Positions 16,513 through 25,698 are shown, counted from the first letter of the stretch. The stretch is DNA of 33,823 bases from Pseudomonadota bacterium (GCA_023387815.1 JAEWHK010000030.1:1-33823), one strand, 5' to 3'. Made by a program: numbers and translations. Notes: generated by a model from the letters alone, not told the origin.

Positions 16513-18841
16513 CCTTGAGACGGGCGACTTTCTGAACCTGGGATACATGACGAATCATTCGAATGACGCGAGCCAGATGTTTACGATCGTGCACCTGTAT
16601 GGTCAGATGAACAATGGCCAGATTCTGGACGTCTTCATTCATGGACATGGTCAGGATATTGGAATCAGCCGCGGATATCTGGGCGGCAATACGACCAAGA
16701 ACGCCTTTTTCATTCTGGATGACAATTTCCATGCGCACCGGCAGATGTGAAGCGGTCTCTTCGTCCCAATAAACCTGAACCCAGCGGTCTGGTTCCTTGC
16801 TTCGAAGCCGCTGAGCAGTCGGGCAGTCATCGGTATGCACGACCAGACCGTGTCCCGGACGAATCAGGGCAATCAGACTGTCGCCAGGAATGGGGCTACA
16901 GCAACCGGAAAGCTGTACTGCCTGTCCTTCATTGCCCTGGATGAAAATCATACCGGCATGGGCTACCGACACTTCGTCAATTACGGCAGCACTGGTTGCC
17001 AGCATTTCATTTTCCACCGCAAAGCGACGGGCAACCACCGCAGCCAGCCGGCGGCCCAGGCCAATATCGGCAAGAATTTCTTCGCGTGAAGAGGCGCCGG
17101 AGCCACGCGCGAGTTTCTCCCATTCGGCGTTATCTGGCGCGGGCAGGGGAATATTCAGTTCCTGCAGCGCCTGTCTGAGCATTCTCTCGCCGAACTGTAC
17201 CGAGTCTTCGTATTTGACGGTTTTAAGGAAATGACGAATCTCGGAGCGTGCCTTGCCGGTACGCACATAGTTGAGCCACTGTACATTGGGTTCCGAGGCA
17301 GGGGAGGTGATAATTTCAATCGTATCTCCGCTCTTGATTTCAGTTTTCAGCGGAACAAATTCGCCGTTGATTTTGGCTGCCACCGCCTGATTACCAATAT
17401 CGGTATGAATGCTGTAGGCAAAATCAATGGGCGTGGCACCACGAGGCAGCGATACAATTTTGCCCTTGGGGGTAAGCACGTATACCGCATCGGGGAACAG
17501 ATCCACCTTGACGTGTTCCAGAAACTCGCCTGAGTCGCCGGTCTGGCTCTGGATATCCAGAAGCGATTGCAGCCAGCGATGCGTCTGCTTCTGCAGATCA
17601 TTCAGGGAAATATCGTCTTCCTTGTACATCCAGTGCGATGCCACGCCTTTTTCTGCAATATGGTCCATATCGCGGGTGCGGATCTGAAATTCGATAGGCG
17701 TGCCATAAGGTCCGACCAGCGTCGTATGCAGGGACTGGTAACCATTGATCTTGGGAATGGCAATGTAATCCTTGAACTTGCCGGGGACGGGGCGGTAAAG
17801 CTGATGAATGGTGCCCAGCGTCAGGTAACATTCCTGCAGGGTATGCACAATGATCCGGAATCCGTAAATATCCAGGACATCGGAGAACGATTTTTTCTGT
17901 TCGCGCATCTTGTTGTAGATGCTGAAGAGTGATTTTTCACGTCCCGAAATTTCGGCTTCAATACCGTTGGCTGGCATGGCAGATGTGATATTTTCAGCAA
18001 TACGCGTGAGCACTTCGCGACGATTGCCCCTGGCGGCCAGAACGGCTTTTTGCAGGACCCTGTAGCGGTTGGGGTTGCTCGCTTCAAAACATAAATCCTG
18101 CAGCTCGCGTACCAGGGCATTCAGACCCAGCCGGTGCGCAATGGGAGCATAAATTTCCAGCGTCTCATTGGCAACGCGTCGCCTTTTTTCGGCGCCCACG
18201 GCGTCCAGGGTACGCATATTGTGCAGGCGATCTGCCAGCTTGATCAGAATGACCCGGACGTCTTTGGCCATGGCCAGCAGCATTTTGCGAAAGCTTTCGG
18301 CCTGCTGTTCTGCCTTGGTTGCGAAATTGAGTTTTTCCAGCTTGGTCAGCCCGTCCACCAGGTTAGCCACGTCAGGATTGAACTTCTCGGCCAGCTCTGC
18401 TTTGGATACGTTCTGGTCTTCAATGACATCATGCAGAAGCGCAGCCATGAGCGCATTGGAATCGAGCTTCCAGCCTGCGCAGATTTCTGTGACCGCAATG
18501 GGATGGGTAATGTATGGTGCTCCGGAGGAGCGGAACTGGCCAAGATGGGCCTGGTCGGCAAATCGGTAGGCTTCCCGTACCTTATCGATTTCCTTGCTGT
18601 CCATGTAGGTAGACAGCATTTCGGTCAGATGTGCCAGGGAGGCGATTACCGGTTCCTGGCGCGCCTGACTGCTGGGGACAGCCTGAGGGGGAATTTGCTG
18701 TTGTTCGTCGTTGCGGCCCTGTACCTTGACGGCATTGGCTGCTTTTTGCGCGGCCTTTGCGGCCTGACGACTTTTGCGTCTGAACGGGGACCCGGCACGC
18801 AGTGCGTGCAGCAGCGAAGAAGATGCGTCCTTGAGTCCCAT
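16484..18841 (-). CDS. spoT: Bifunctional (p)ppGpp synthetase / hydrolase SpoT (Rel-type)
   Basis: This enzyme makes and degrades the alarmone (p)ppGpp in the stringent response. At 785 aa it has the full long-RSH layout: an HD hydrolase domain (about 95-250, with ITHPIAV and the key HDVIED at 137-142), a synthetase domain (about 305-420, with YGFRIIVHT, GKFKDYIAIPKINGYQSLHTT and EFQIRT), a TGS domain (about 455-515), a helical/CC region, and a C-terminal ACT domain (about 705-775). The intact HDxxED indicates working hydrolase activity. The N-terminus carries about 75 extra residues rich in Lys, Arg, Ala and Gln before the family core; a later start at Met75 (18619) would remove them. rpoZ ends 21 bp upstream, so gmk-rpoZ-spoT reads as an operon. 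Confidence 0.95.
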   Translation of the reverse strand: MGLKDASSSLLHALRAGSPFRRKSRQAAKAAQKAANAVKVQGRNDEQQQIPPQAVPSSQARQEPVIASLAHLTEMLSTYMDSKEIDKVREAYRFADQAHLGQFRSSGAPYITHPIAVTEICAGWKLDSNALMAALLHDVIEDQNVSKAELAEKFNPDVANLVDGLTKLEKLNFATKAEQQAESFRKMLLAMAKDVRVILIKLADRLHNMRTLDAVGAEKRRRVANETLEIYAPIAHRLGLNALVRELQDLCFEASNPNRYRVLQKAVLAARGNRREVLTRIAENITSAMPANGIEAEISGREKSLFSIYNKMREQKKSFSDVLDIYGFRIIVHTLQECYLTLGTIHQLYRPVPGKFKDYIAIPKINGYQSLHTTLVGPYGTPIEFQIRTRDMDHIAEKGVASHWMYKEDDISLNDLQKQTHRWLQSLLDIQSQTGDSGEFLEHVKVDLFPDAVYVLTPKGKIVSLPRGATPIDFAYSIHTDIGNQAVAAKINGEFVPLKTEIKSGDTIEIITSPASEPNVQWLNYVRTGKARSEIRHFLKTVKYEDSVQFGERMLRQALQELNIPLPAPDNAEWEKLARGSGASSREEILADIGLGRRLAAVVARRFAVENEMLATSAAVIDEVSVAHAGMIFIQGNEGQAVQLSGCCSPIPGDSLIALIRPGHGLVVHTDDCPTAQRLRSKEPDRWVQVYWDEETASHLPVRMEIVIQNEKGVLGRIAAQISAADSNILTMSMNEDVQNLAIVHLTIQVHDRKHLARVIRMIRHVSQVQKVARLKVRPNQDPVL

Positions 18842-18862
18842 AAATCCTGCCCCTGAGAAAAA

Positions 18863-19069
18863 TCAGGTTGGCACTTTACGCAGCATTTCCGCTCCGGTCA
18901 GGCCTTCGGCAATTTCACGCAATGCGATTACGGTGGGTTTGTCCTTGTCGGGATCGACGCGAGGTTCGTGTCCCTGGGCCAGTTCACGAGCGCGGTAGGT
19001 GGCGGCCAGTGTCAGATTGAAACGGTTGGGAATGTGCGTCATGCAGTCATCGACGGTAATACGAGCCAT
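18863..19069 (-). CDS. rpoZ: DNA-directed RNA polymerase omega subunit
   Basis: Omega is the smallest RNA polymerase subunit; it helps beta' fold and, in proteobacteria, forms part of a ppGpp site. The 68-residue protein begins MARITVDDCMTHIPNRFNLT and has the conserved AATYRARELAQG and TVIALREIAEGL segments. AAGGAC precedes the ATG by a normal distance. It lies between gmk and spoT, the usual place. Confidence 0.96.
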   Translation of the reverse strand: MARITVDDCMTHIPNRFNLTLAATYRARELAQGHEPRVDPDKDKPTVIALREIAEGLTGAEMLRKVPT

Positions 19070-19115
19070 GGTGTTGTCCTTAGCGGGTGGGCAAAGAAAG
19101 TTAGTTCAAATTGGG

Positions 19116-19751
19116 TTACCGGACGGAATCGGAAATTCCGAGCTGGGAGAAGAGTTGCGAATGCCGGGCCGCCTGAGACTGGTATCGGAGCCTTGCGGCT
19201 GCCACGATTTTCTGTAATTCGTCCAGAGCGGCGTCAAAATCTTCATTGATGATAACATATTCGCACTCTGGAGCGTGGGCAATTTCGCTTCCCGCTGCCA
19301 GTAAGCGCCGGGCGATCACGCTGGCCGAGTCCTGTCCGCGCTGAGTCAGGCGTGTTTCCAGTACGTCAATGGAAGGCGGCAGAATGAAAACGCCGGTCAC
19401 TGCCGGAAAATGCTGACGAACCTGCCGCGCTCCCTGCCAGTCTATTTCCAGAAGAATATCCTTGCCTTCAGCGATGGCCGCTTCTATCGGCCCTCTTGGC
19501 GTGCCATAGTAGTTTCCATGGACTTCCGCCCATTCCAGCAACTGCTGCGCATCGCGCATCTGCAGAAACTTTTCTGTTGTCGTGAAATAGTACTCGCGTC
19601 CTTCTTCTTCGCCAGGGCGAGGGGCGCGTGTTGTACACGAAATGGACAGGGAAATATTATTGTCCTGAGCAAGCAGGGCATTGACCAGACTCGATTTGCC
19701 CGCACCGCTGGGTGCAATAATCATGAAGACATTACCGGGAAATTTAAGCAT
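19116..19751 (-). CDS. gmk: Guanylate kinase
   Basis: Gmk phosphorylates GMP to GDP, feeding GTP and (p)ppGpp synthesis. The 211-residue protein has the P-loop APSGAGKSS (13-21), the GMP-binding block with SCTTRAPRPGE and GREYYF, WAEVHGNYYGTP, and LEIDWQGARQVR. I chose ATG 19751 because the start MLKFPGNVFMIIAPSGAGK matches Burkholderiales homologues; the upstream in-frame extension is unlike the family. It leads the gmk-rpoZ-spoT operon. On its upstream side, where yicC is often found in related genomes, two plus-strand genes (SDR and pirin) lie in between. Confidence 0.95.
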   Translation of the reverse strand: MLKFPGNVFMIIAPSGAGKSSLVNALLAQDNNISLSISCTTRAPRPGEEEGREYYFTTTEKFLQMRDAQQLLEWAEVHGNYYGTPRGPIEAAIAEGKDILLEIDWQGARQVRQHFPAVTGVFILPPSIDVLETRLTQRGQDSASVIARRLLAAGSEIAHAPECEYVIINEDFDAALDELQKIVAAARLRYQSQAARHSQLFSQLGISDSVR

Positions 19752-20025
19752 AATGATGACGGTGGCAGCAAAAGAAAATGATAGCAAAAAATGTGGTGAT
19801 ATTTTCGCATTTGTCAGGCTCATGTGCGTTTTTGTAACCCGGGCTGGCGCTCCGGTCATTGACGCGCATCTGAGTGGGATGCGCAACTGCAGCGCCAGAT
19901 TGAGGCGTCTGACTGGGCGTCTGACCTGACGTGAAACCGCATGAAAATATCAATCAGGCTCGTGTTCGTGCCGCCAGTGACAAACCTGTTAGCATTACGA
20001 AACCGTTTCCAAAGGAGTGACAAGA

Positions 20026-20787
20026 ATGAATACCCCCTCTCTCAAAGTTGCCGTCGTGACCGGCGCTGGTTCGGGCATAGGCCGTGCCGTGGCTCTGGAG
20101 CTGCTGAGTGCCGGCTATGCCGTGGTGCTGGCCGGGCGTCGCGCAGAGACGCTGGAGAAGACCCGGACGGCGGCAGGCATTGATGCGACGCGCGCTTTGG
20201 TGGTGCCTACCGATGTCACTAAAGAAGAGGAGGTTCGCCGGCTGTTTGACACTGCGCAGCGGGAATACGGACGTGTGGATGCACTGTTCAACAATGCCGG
20301 TCGGGGTGGTACTCCCGTTCCGGTAGATGAATTTTCTGTGCAGGAGTGGCGTGATATCGTGGACGTCAATCTGACGGGTATGTTTCTTTGCGCCCAGGCC
20401 GCGTTTCGCGTGATGCGGCATCAGGATCCGCAGGGCGGCCGTATCATTAACAACGGTTCCATCTCTGCCCATGCACCGCGCCCTATGAGTATCGCCTATA
20501 CGGCGACCAAGCATGCGGTCACCGGTCTGACCAAGTCACTCTCATTGGACGGACGTGCCTACAACATTGCCTGCGGCCAGGTGGATATTGGTAATGCCGG
20601 AACCGATATGACGCAGCGCATGCAGAAGGGCATTATTCAGGCCAATGGAGATGTGCGGGTTGAACCGGTCATGGACGTGGCGCATGTTGCGCAAACTGTG
20701 CGTGCCATGTGCGATTTTCCATTGGAAACCAATGTGCAGTTTGTCACGATCATGGCGACGAAAATGCCATTCGTCGGTCGCGGCTGA
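20026..20787 (+). CDS. Short-chain dehydrogenase/reductase (SDR)
   Basis: This is a 253-residue classical SDR oxidoreductase of unknown substrate. It has the nucleotide-binding TGAGSGIG motif near the N-terminus, LFNNAG in the fourth strand region, and the catalytic triad Ser145, Tyr158, Lys162 (in YTATK). The Arg-Arg pair after strand 2 (LAGRRAETLE) suggests NADP(H) rather than NAD(H). A strong AAGGAG 8 bases upstream fixes ATG 20026. It runs with the pirin gene 81 bp downstream. I cannot tell the substrate; sugar, alcohol and keto-acid reduction are all possible. Confidence 0.88.
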   Translation: MNTPSLKVAVVTGAGSGIGRAVALELLSAGYAVVLAGRRAETLEKTRTAAGIDATRALVVPTDVTKEEEVRRLFDTAQREYGRVDALFNNAGRGGTPVPVDEFSVQEWRDIVDVNLTGMFLCAQAAFRVMRHQDPQGGRIINNGSISAHAPRPMSIAYTATKHAVTGLTKSLSLDGRAYNIACGQVDIGNAGTDMTQRMQKGIIQANGDVRVEPVMDVAHVAQTVRAMCDFPLETNVQFVTIMATKMPFVGRG

Positions 20788-20868
20788 CTGACTCTTCCAT
20801 TGTCAGCTGTAGTCAGTTTTTGAACCGGGACGGATGCCTGCCATCCGTTCTCAGCCATTGGAGGCGAT

Positions 20869-21747
20869 ATGTCTGTTCAACGAATCAAACCGAGACTGGC
20901 CGATGTCGGCGGCATACCCGTCGCGCGTTCATTGCCCAATCGGGAGCGCCGCAAGATCGGTGCCTGGTGTTTTCTGGATCACGCCGGCCCGGCGCAATTT
21001 GGCGAGGATAGTCCGGGCATGCAGGTGGGCGAGCATCCGCATATCAATCTTCAGACCTTTACCTGGATGCTGGATGGCGAAGTGCTGCACAAGGATAGTC
21101 TGGGCAATGAACAACTGATCCGTCGCAAGCAGGTGAATCTGATGACGGCGGGCCATGGAATCGCCCACACGGAACAGACGCCACAAGGCATCAAGGCACT
21201 GCATGCGGTGCAGCTCTGGATTGCCTTACCGCTGTCGGAAACCCGTATCGAGCCTGCGTTCGAGCATTATCCTGAATTGCCCGAATGGGCCGAGGGTCAG
21301 GCACGGTACACCTTATTGACAGGCGAGTTTGCCGGACGCCGTGCACCTACCCGCCAGTTCACGCCCTTGGTTGGTGTGGACATTGACGTTGCGGGAGCGG
21401 ATCGCCTGGACCTGACGCTGAATCCCGAATTTGAATATGGCCTGTTTCTGATAACGGGTGAACCCGTTGCACTTCACGGCGAGTCGCTTGAGGCGGATGA
21501 ACTGGCTTATCTTGAGCCGGGTCATACCCATGTGCAGATTCAGACAACAGGCGCCTGTCGACTGATGCTGATCGGCGGTACGCCACTGGACATTCCCGAT
21601 TTTCAGATTTGGTGGAATTTTGTCGGACAGCGAGACGATATCATTCAGGCGCAAAAGGATTGGGAAGCACAGGATCCGCGCTTTGGCAAGGTGGATACCG
21701 ATATGGGTCGGCTGCAACCGCCGCCATTACCGTGGGCCAGAGGGTAG
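20869..21747 (+). CDS. Pirin family protein
   Basis: Pirins are bicupin iron proteins; some bacterial members are quercetinases, others bind and modulate metabolic enzymes. The 292-residue protein has the N-terminal pirin cupin with likely metal ligands in GEHPHINLQTFTWML (His56, His58) and GHGIAHTEQ (His and Glu near residues 98-104), and a C-terminal pirin domain. GGAGG precedes ATG 20869. It follows the SDR gene in the same direction, which suggests a two-gene unit. The role here is unknown. Confidence 0.88.
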   Translation: MSVQRIKPRLADVGGIPVARSLPNRERRKIGAWCFLDHAGPAQFGEDSPGMQVGEHPHINLQTFTWMLDGEVLHKDSLGNEQLIRRKQVNLMTAGHGIAHTEQTPQGIKALHAVQLWIALPLSETRIEPAFEHYPELPEWAEGQARYTLLTGEFAGRRAPTRQFTPLVGVDIDVAGADRLDLTLNPEFEYGLFLITGEPVALHGESLEADELAYLEPGHTHVQIQTTGACRLMLIGGTPLDIPDFQIWWNFVGQRDDIIQAQKDWEAQDPRFGKVDTDMGRLQPPPLPWARG

Positions 21748-21790
21748 GCGCGCAGCGCCAGGCGATCTGCTCAGCACGGCACCGCGTGTT

Positions 21791-22723
21791 TTACTCAATG
21801 TTCTGAGCCTGTTCGCGCAACTGTTCGATCAGCAGCTTCAGATCGATCACAGACTGGGTCACTTCCAGCGAACTGGATTTGGAACCCAGCGTATTGACCT
21901 CGCGATTCATTTCCTGAAATAGGAAGTCCAGGCGTTTGCCCAGACTTAATGTCTTCGCAGCCGATTTGGATTCGGATTTACCGGTAGACAGGATGACGCT
22001 CAGTTCCTTGAGGTGCGAGTCCAGTCGTGTGAGTTCTTCGGCCACGTCAATACGCAGGGAAAAGAGTGAAGATTCGGCTGCAATGCGGGCAGACAATTCG
22101 GCACCACTGATTTGTTCAAAACCCGCCGGGCAGGCGGCGTTCAGGCTGTCGGTCAGTTTACCGGCCAGGCGTTTGCGATAGTCATCGAGAATCTCAGGCA
22201 GCCGCTGTTCAATCGTCTGGATGACTTTTCGCATTTCACCAGCCGCTTCCAGCATGGAGCTGGCCAGTCGCTGGCCTTCGCGGGCCCGGGCAAGAAGCAG
22301 TTCCTGCAATGCACTGCGGCCGGCCTGCATGCACTGATTCAGCCACATGGCAGGGGAGTCGTCTTCGTTATAGTCATTCGGGGCAGGCCAGTGCAGCAGA
22401 TCTGTCATCCCGGGAGCGGCAAGGTCAGGTATGATTTTTTTTGCTGCCAGATAACGCTCGTTGATCAGCGTCAACTGTTCTTCTTCGAAAGCGCGCTGTT
22501 GCAGGCTGCCCGAACGGGCGAAGGAAACACGCACTTCGAGTTTGCCTCGTTTGAGCTGACTGCTGAGCATTTCGCGCAGGGCCGTTTCGGCATGGCGCAG
22601 TTCGTCGGGAATCCTGAAAGACAGATCCAGGTATCGGCTGTTGACGCCCTTGAGCTCGACGCTTACGCTGCCAAGCAGAAATTCAGAACGGGCACTGCCA
22701 AAAGCCGTCATGCTGTGAATCAT
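21791..22723 (-). CDS. yicC: YicC family endoribonuclease
   Basis: YicC-family proteins are recently recognised endoribonucleases linked to small-RNA turnover in E. coli. The 310-residue protein begins MIHSMTAFGSA and has the conserved VELKGVNSRYLDLSFRIP block, a long helical middle, and the C-terminal LGKRLDFLFQEMNREVNTLGSKSS that defines the family. No signal or membrane segment is seen. It is divergent from rph (about 160 bp between starts) and convergent with the pirin gene (43 bp between stops). Confidence 0.94.
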   Translation of the reverse strand: MIHSMTAFGSARSEFLLGSVSVELKGVNSRYLDLSFRIPDELRHAETALREMLSSQLKRGKLEVRVSFARSGSLQQRAFEEEQLTLINERYLAAKKIIPDLAAPGMTDLLHWPAPNDYNEDDSPAMWLNQCMQAGRSALQELLLARAREGQRLASSMLEAAGEMRKVIQTIEQRLPEILDDYRKRLAGKLTDSLNAACPAGFEQISGAELSARIAAESSLFSLRIDVAEELTRLDSHLKELSVILSTGKSESKSAAKTLSLGKRLDFLFQEMNREVNTLGSKSSSLEVTQSVIDLKLLIEQLREQAQNIE

Positions 22724-22884
22724 ATTTCGTCCGGTATTTTTAAGATTTTTAGAGACAGAACCTGCAGGTTGAAAAGGGGAACGGGCAGGTTACTCGCTGA
22801 CTGTTCCGATTATAAGTGATGCAAATGACCATTTTATGTGCGTGGCGCACTACAATGTAACTATTGATAATAGATGAGGATATT

Positions 22885-23631
22885 ATGCCAAGCGCCGATC
22901 TGAACCTGAACTTTGCACGCCCATCGGGTCGCGAACATGACATGATTCGTACACTTTCCGTAACACGCGGTTACACCAACTATGCGGAAGGCTCTGTCCT
23001 TATTGAGGCCGGCAACACCCGTGTACTTTGCAACGCAAGTGTCCTGGAAACCGTGCCACCATTTCTGCGTGGAAAAGGGCAGGGATGGGTCACCGCCGAG
23101 TACGGCATGCTGCCTCGGTCTACGCATACCCGCTCGGATCGCGAGGCTGCGCGCGGCAAGCAAAGTGGTCGTACCCAGGAAATCCAGCGACTGATCGGTC
23201 GCAGCCTGCGCGCTGTCATGGATATGGAAAAGCTCGGTGAGCGAACCATTCAGATTGATTGTGATGTCATTCAGGCCGATGGCGGTACGCGTTGCGCCAG
23301 CATTACCGGTGCGTGGATTGCCATGGCGGATGCGGTCAGCGGACTGCTCAAGGCAGGTACGCTGCCAGTGAATCCCTTGCGGGATCGTGTCGCAGCGATT
23401 TCCGTGGGTATGTACAAAGGTCAGCCTGTGCTTGATCTGGATTACGAAGAAGATTCGGCCTGCGATGCCGATATGAATGTGGTCATGACGGGCTCGGGAC
23501 AATTTGTCGAGGTTCAGGGTACTGCCGAAGGGCAGGTGTTCAGCCGTCAGGATCTGGACAGTCTGCTGGCGCTGGCCGAGTCCGGTATTGCCAGGCTGCT
23601 GCGCGAGCAGCAATCGGCCTGGCCTGTTTGA
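22885..23631 (+). CDS. rph: Ribonuclease PH
   Basis: RNase PH is a phosphate-dependent 3'-5' exoribonuclease that trims tRNA 3' ends and helps degrade rRNA. The 248-residue protein has RPSGREHDMIRTLSVTRGYT near the start, the RNA-binding region RSDREAARGKQSGRTQEIQR, and the active-site block SACDADMNVVMTGSG with catalytic Asp residues. It appears full length. I chose ATG 22885, with GAGGA upstream, over the in-frame TTG at 22864. The rdgB gene starts 13 bp after the stop. Confidence 0.96.
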   Translation: MPSADLNLNFARPSGREHDMIRTLSVTRGYTNYAEGSVLIEAGNTRVLCNASVLETVPPFLRGKGQGWVTAEYGMLPRSTHTRSDREAARGKQSGRTQEIQRLIGRSLRAVMDMEKLGERTIQIDCDVIQADGGTRCASITGAWIAMADAVSGLLKAGTLPVNPLRDRVAAISVGMYKGQPVLDLDYEEDSACDADMNVVMTGSGQFVEVQGTAEGQVFSRQDLDSLLALAESGIARLLREQQSAWPV

Positions 23632-23644
23632 ATCAATAGGAACA

Positions 23645-24241
23645 ATGATGGATGTAGTACTGGCTTCAGGAAACAAAGGCAAGCTGCGCGAATTCGATGC
23701 GCTGTTTGCGCCACTGGGTATGCGACTGATTCCTCAGGGCGAACTGAATGTCTCAGAAGCGCCTGAACCTTTTCATACTTTCGTAGAGAATGCGCTGGCC
23801 AAGGCACGGCACGCGAGTCATCATACCGGGCTGCCCGCACTGGCTGACGATTCCGGTCTCTCGGTGGCCGCGCTCAATGGCGCACCCGGCGTGCTGTCCG
23901 CAAGATACGCCACGCTGTTTGGCGAAGAGAAATCCGACGCGGCCAACAACCGGCGTTTATTGCTGGAATTGCAGAATCAGCAGGATCGGCGTGCTGCGTA
24001 TATTGCAGTGCTGGTTTTTGTTCGCTCCGAGAATGACCCCTGTCCGATTATTGCCCAGGGCACCTGGCACGGAGAAATTGCGCAAGTTGCCGCTGGCGAT
24101 AACGGCTTTGGCTACGATCCGTATTTTTACCTACCTGACCTTGGCAAAACCGCGGCTCAGCTGGATCCTGAGGTCAAGAACAAGGTCAGCCATCGCGCCA
24201 TGGCGCTGCGTCGTCTGCTGGCAGACCTGAGTGCAACGTGA
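23645..24241 (+). CDS. rdgB: XTP/dITP pyrophosphatase (RdgB/HAM1)
   Basis: RdgB removes non-canonical purine nucleotides (XTP, dITP, ITP) from the pool by hydrolysing them to monophosphates. The 198-residue protein has VVLASGNKGKLREF near the start, the metal-site block ADDSGLSVAALNGAPGVLSARYA, GFGYDPYF and VSHRAMALRRL. The start is ATG 23645 or the adjacent ATG 23648, with AGGA just upstream. Its stop overlaps the GTG start of hemW by 4 bp, so translation is probably coupled. Confidence 0.95.
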   Translation: MMDVVLASGNKGKLREFDALFAPLGMRLIPQGELNVSEAPEPFHTFVENALAKARHASHHTGLPALADDSGLSVAALNGAPGVLSARYATLFGEEKSDAANNRRLLLELQNQQDRRAAYIAVLVFVRSENDPCPIIAQGTWHGEIAQVAAGDNGFGYDPYFYLPDLGKTAAQLDPEVKNKVSHRAMALRRLLADLSAT

Positions 24242-25455
24242 GTCAAACCTTTGTCCCGCTGCAGCGCCTGAAACCGCAAGTCAGCTTCACTACCGGTTTG
24301 CCGCCACTGTCCTTATATATTCATGTGCCCTGGTGCGTGCGCAAGTGTCCGTATTGCGACTTCAATTCACACGAGAAGAAAAACGAGATTCCCGAGGCCC
24401 GTTATCTGGCAGCCTTGCGTCGTGATCTGGAAGCGACCCTGCCGCTGGTATGGGGGCGCACCGTGTATACGGTTTTTCTGGGTGGCGGCACACCAAGTCT
24501 GCTCAGTGGTGAAGCGATCGATCAGATGCTCACCATGGTTCGCTCCTATTTGCCATTGAGTCCCGACGCAGAAATTACCATGGAGGCCAATCCGGGTACG
24601 GCTGAAGCGGCTCGCTTCGAGCAGTACGCGGCGGCGGGCGTCAACCGGTTTTCACTGGGCGTGCAGAGTTTTGACGACGATGCCCTGCACAAACTGGGGC
24701 GTATTCACAACGCCCAACAGGCTGAGCGTGCCATCGAACTGGCATTAAAGACTGTCCCTCAGGTCAATATTGACTTGATGTTTGCGCTGCCGGGGCAAAC
24801 CGTGGCGAAAGCCCGGGAAGATGTCAGGCGTGCGCTCGGGTTTGGAACCCAGCATCTGTCTTTGTACCATCTGACGATGGAACCGAATACGGTTTTTGCC
24901 AAATTCCCGCCCGCCGGGCTGCCGGATGAAGACAGCGCAGCAGACATTGAAGACATGCTGCTGCGCGAGACGCGGGATGCCGGGTTTGAGCATTATGAAA
25001 TTTCCGCCTATGCCAGGCCAGGCTGTCGCGCCAGACATAATCTGAATTACTGGGAGTTCGGCGACTATATTGGCATTGGCCCGGGCGCGCATGGCAAGCT
25101 GTCTTTTCACGACCACATTCTGCGAACCGCCAACGTCAAGAATCCCGTGAGCTGGATGGATAGATCGCTGGATGGGGATGCATCAGCACGACGCATGAGC
25201 GAGCAGACGCTGACAGTGAAGGATTTGCCGTTTGAATTCATGCTCAATGCACTCCGGCTTATCGACGGTGTACCTGCCAGTCTTTACCAGGAGCGCACCA
25301 GTCTGTCTTTATTGACGGCAGCCGCCGCCATCCGCAAGGCCGTCGAACGTGGACTGCTGGAGCCTGATCCACTGATTATTCGTCCTACAGACCGGGGCCG
25401 CGCCTTCCTGAATGACTTGCAGGCGCTGTTTTTGCCTGACGACCAGGCAGCGTGA
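24238..25455 (+). CDS. hemW: Radical SAM heme chaperone HemW
   Basis: HemW is a radical-SAM-fold protein related to coproporphyrinogen oxidase HemN and acts as a heme chaperone. The 405-residue protein has the cluster motif CVRKCPYC (Cys33, Cys37, Cys40), FLGGGTPSLLSG, EANPGT, and the C-terminal HemN domain. It starts with GTG 24238 inside the end of rdgB (GTGA overlap). The rph-rdgB-hemW order is common in Burkholderiales. About 300 bp of non-coding DNA separates it from glnA. Confidence 0.93.
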   Translation: MSQTFVPLQRLKPQVSFTTGLPPLSLYIHVPWCVRKCPYCDFNSHEKKNEIPEARYLAALRRDLEATLPLVWGRTVYTVFLGGGTPSLLSGEAIDQMLTMVRSYLPLSPDAEITMEANPGTAEAARFEQYAAAGVNRFSLGVQSFDDDALHKLGRIHNAQQAERAIELALKTVPQVNIDLMFALPGQTVAKAREDVRRALGFGTQHLSLYHLTMEPNTVFAKFPPAGLPDEDSAADIEDMLLRETRDAGFEHYEISAYARPGCRARHNLNYWEFGDYIGIGPGAHGKLSFHDHILRTANVKNPVSWMDRSLDGDASARRMSEQTLTVKDLPFEFMLNALRLIDGVPASLYQERTSLSLLTAAAAIRKAVERGLLEPDPLIIRPTDRGRAFLNDLQALFLPDDQAA

Positions 25456-25594
25456 TGCTGCGCAGGGCTGGTTCAGTCACCTGGCAATTAAATTACCCAC
25501 TTGAATGGAACCGTTTGAATGCATCGATGTGGCGATCTGCCCGTCCTTGCAACGAACCGGCTGCCGCCCGATTTCGGTGCGCAGTCGCATAGGG

Positions 25595-25609
25595 GCACCA
25601 AAATAGTGC
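25595..25609. promoter_or_regulatory. NtrC binding site 1 upstream of glnA
   Basis: GCACCAAAATAGTGC: GCAC, seven bases, GTGC. It closely follows the known NtrC dyad (TGCACC-N5-GGTGCA). The centre is about 107 bp upstream of the predicted sigma54 start site and 33 bp (three helical turns) from site 2, the spacing that lets NtrC dimers oligomerise. Confidence 0.82.
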
Positions 25610-25627
25610 AGACACGGTTTTCAAATA

Positions 25628-25642
25628 GCACTAAAATAGTGC
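25628..25642. promoter_or_regulatory. NtrC binding site 2 upstream of glnA
   Basis: GCACTAAAATAGTGC is a perfect dyad with the same GCAC-N7-GTGC layout as site 1. Its centre is about 74 bp upstream of the predicted start site. Confidence 0.82.
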
Positions 25643-25682
25643 GTGAATCTGCGACCCTGCCACTCAAGTGGTCATAAAAAGC

Positions 25683-25698
25683 TGGCACAAAGTTTGCT
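25683..25698 (+). promoter_or_regulatory. Sigma54 (RpoN) promoter of glnA
   Basis: TGGCACAAAGTTTGCT matches the sigma54 consensus TGGCAC-N5-TTGC, with GG (25684-25685) and GC (25696-25697) exactly 10 bp apart. Transcription should begin near 25709, giving a leader of about 49 bases before the glnA ATG. The two NtrC sites lie upstream at normal enhancer distances. Confidence 0.9.

Noticed and set aside
22801..22884. Possible sigma70 promoters for yicC (TATAAT on minus at 22814-22809) and rph (TACAAT at 22851-22856)
   Set aside because: The -10 boxes are plausible but I could not find matching -35 boxes at proper spacing.
25660..25671. CCACT/AGTGG dyad between NtrC site 2 and the sigma54 promoter as a possible IHF or regulator site
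   Set aside because: The arms are only 5 bp and it does not match the IHF consensus; it may be chance.
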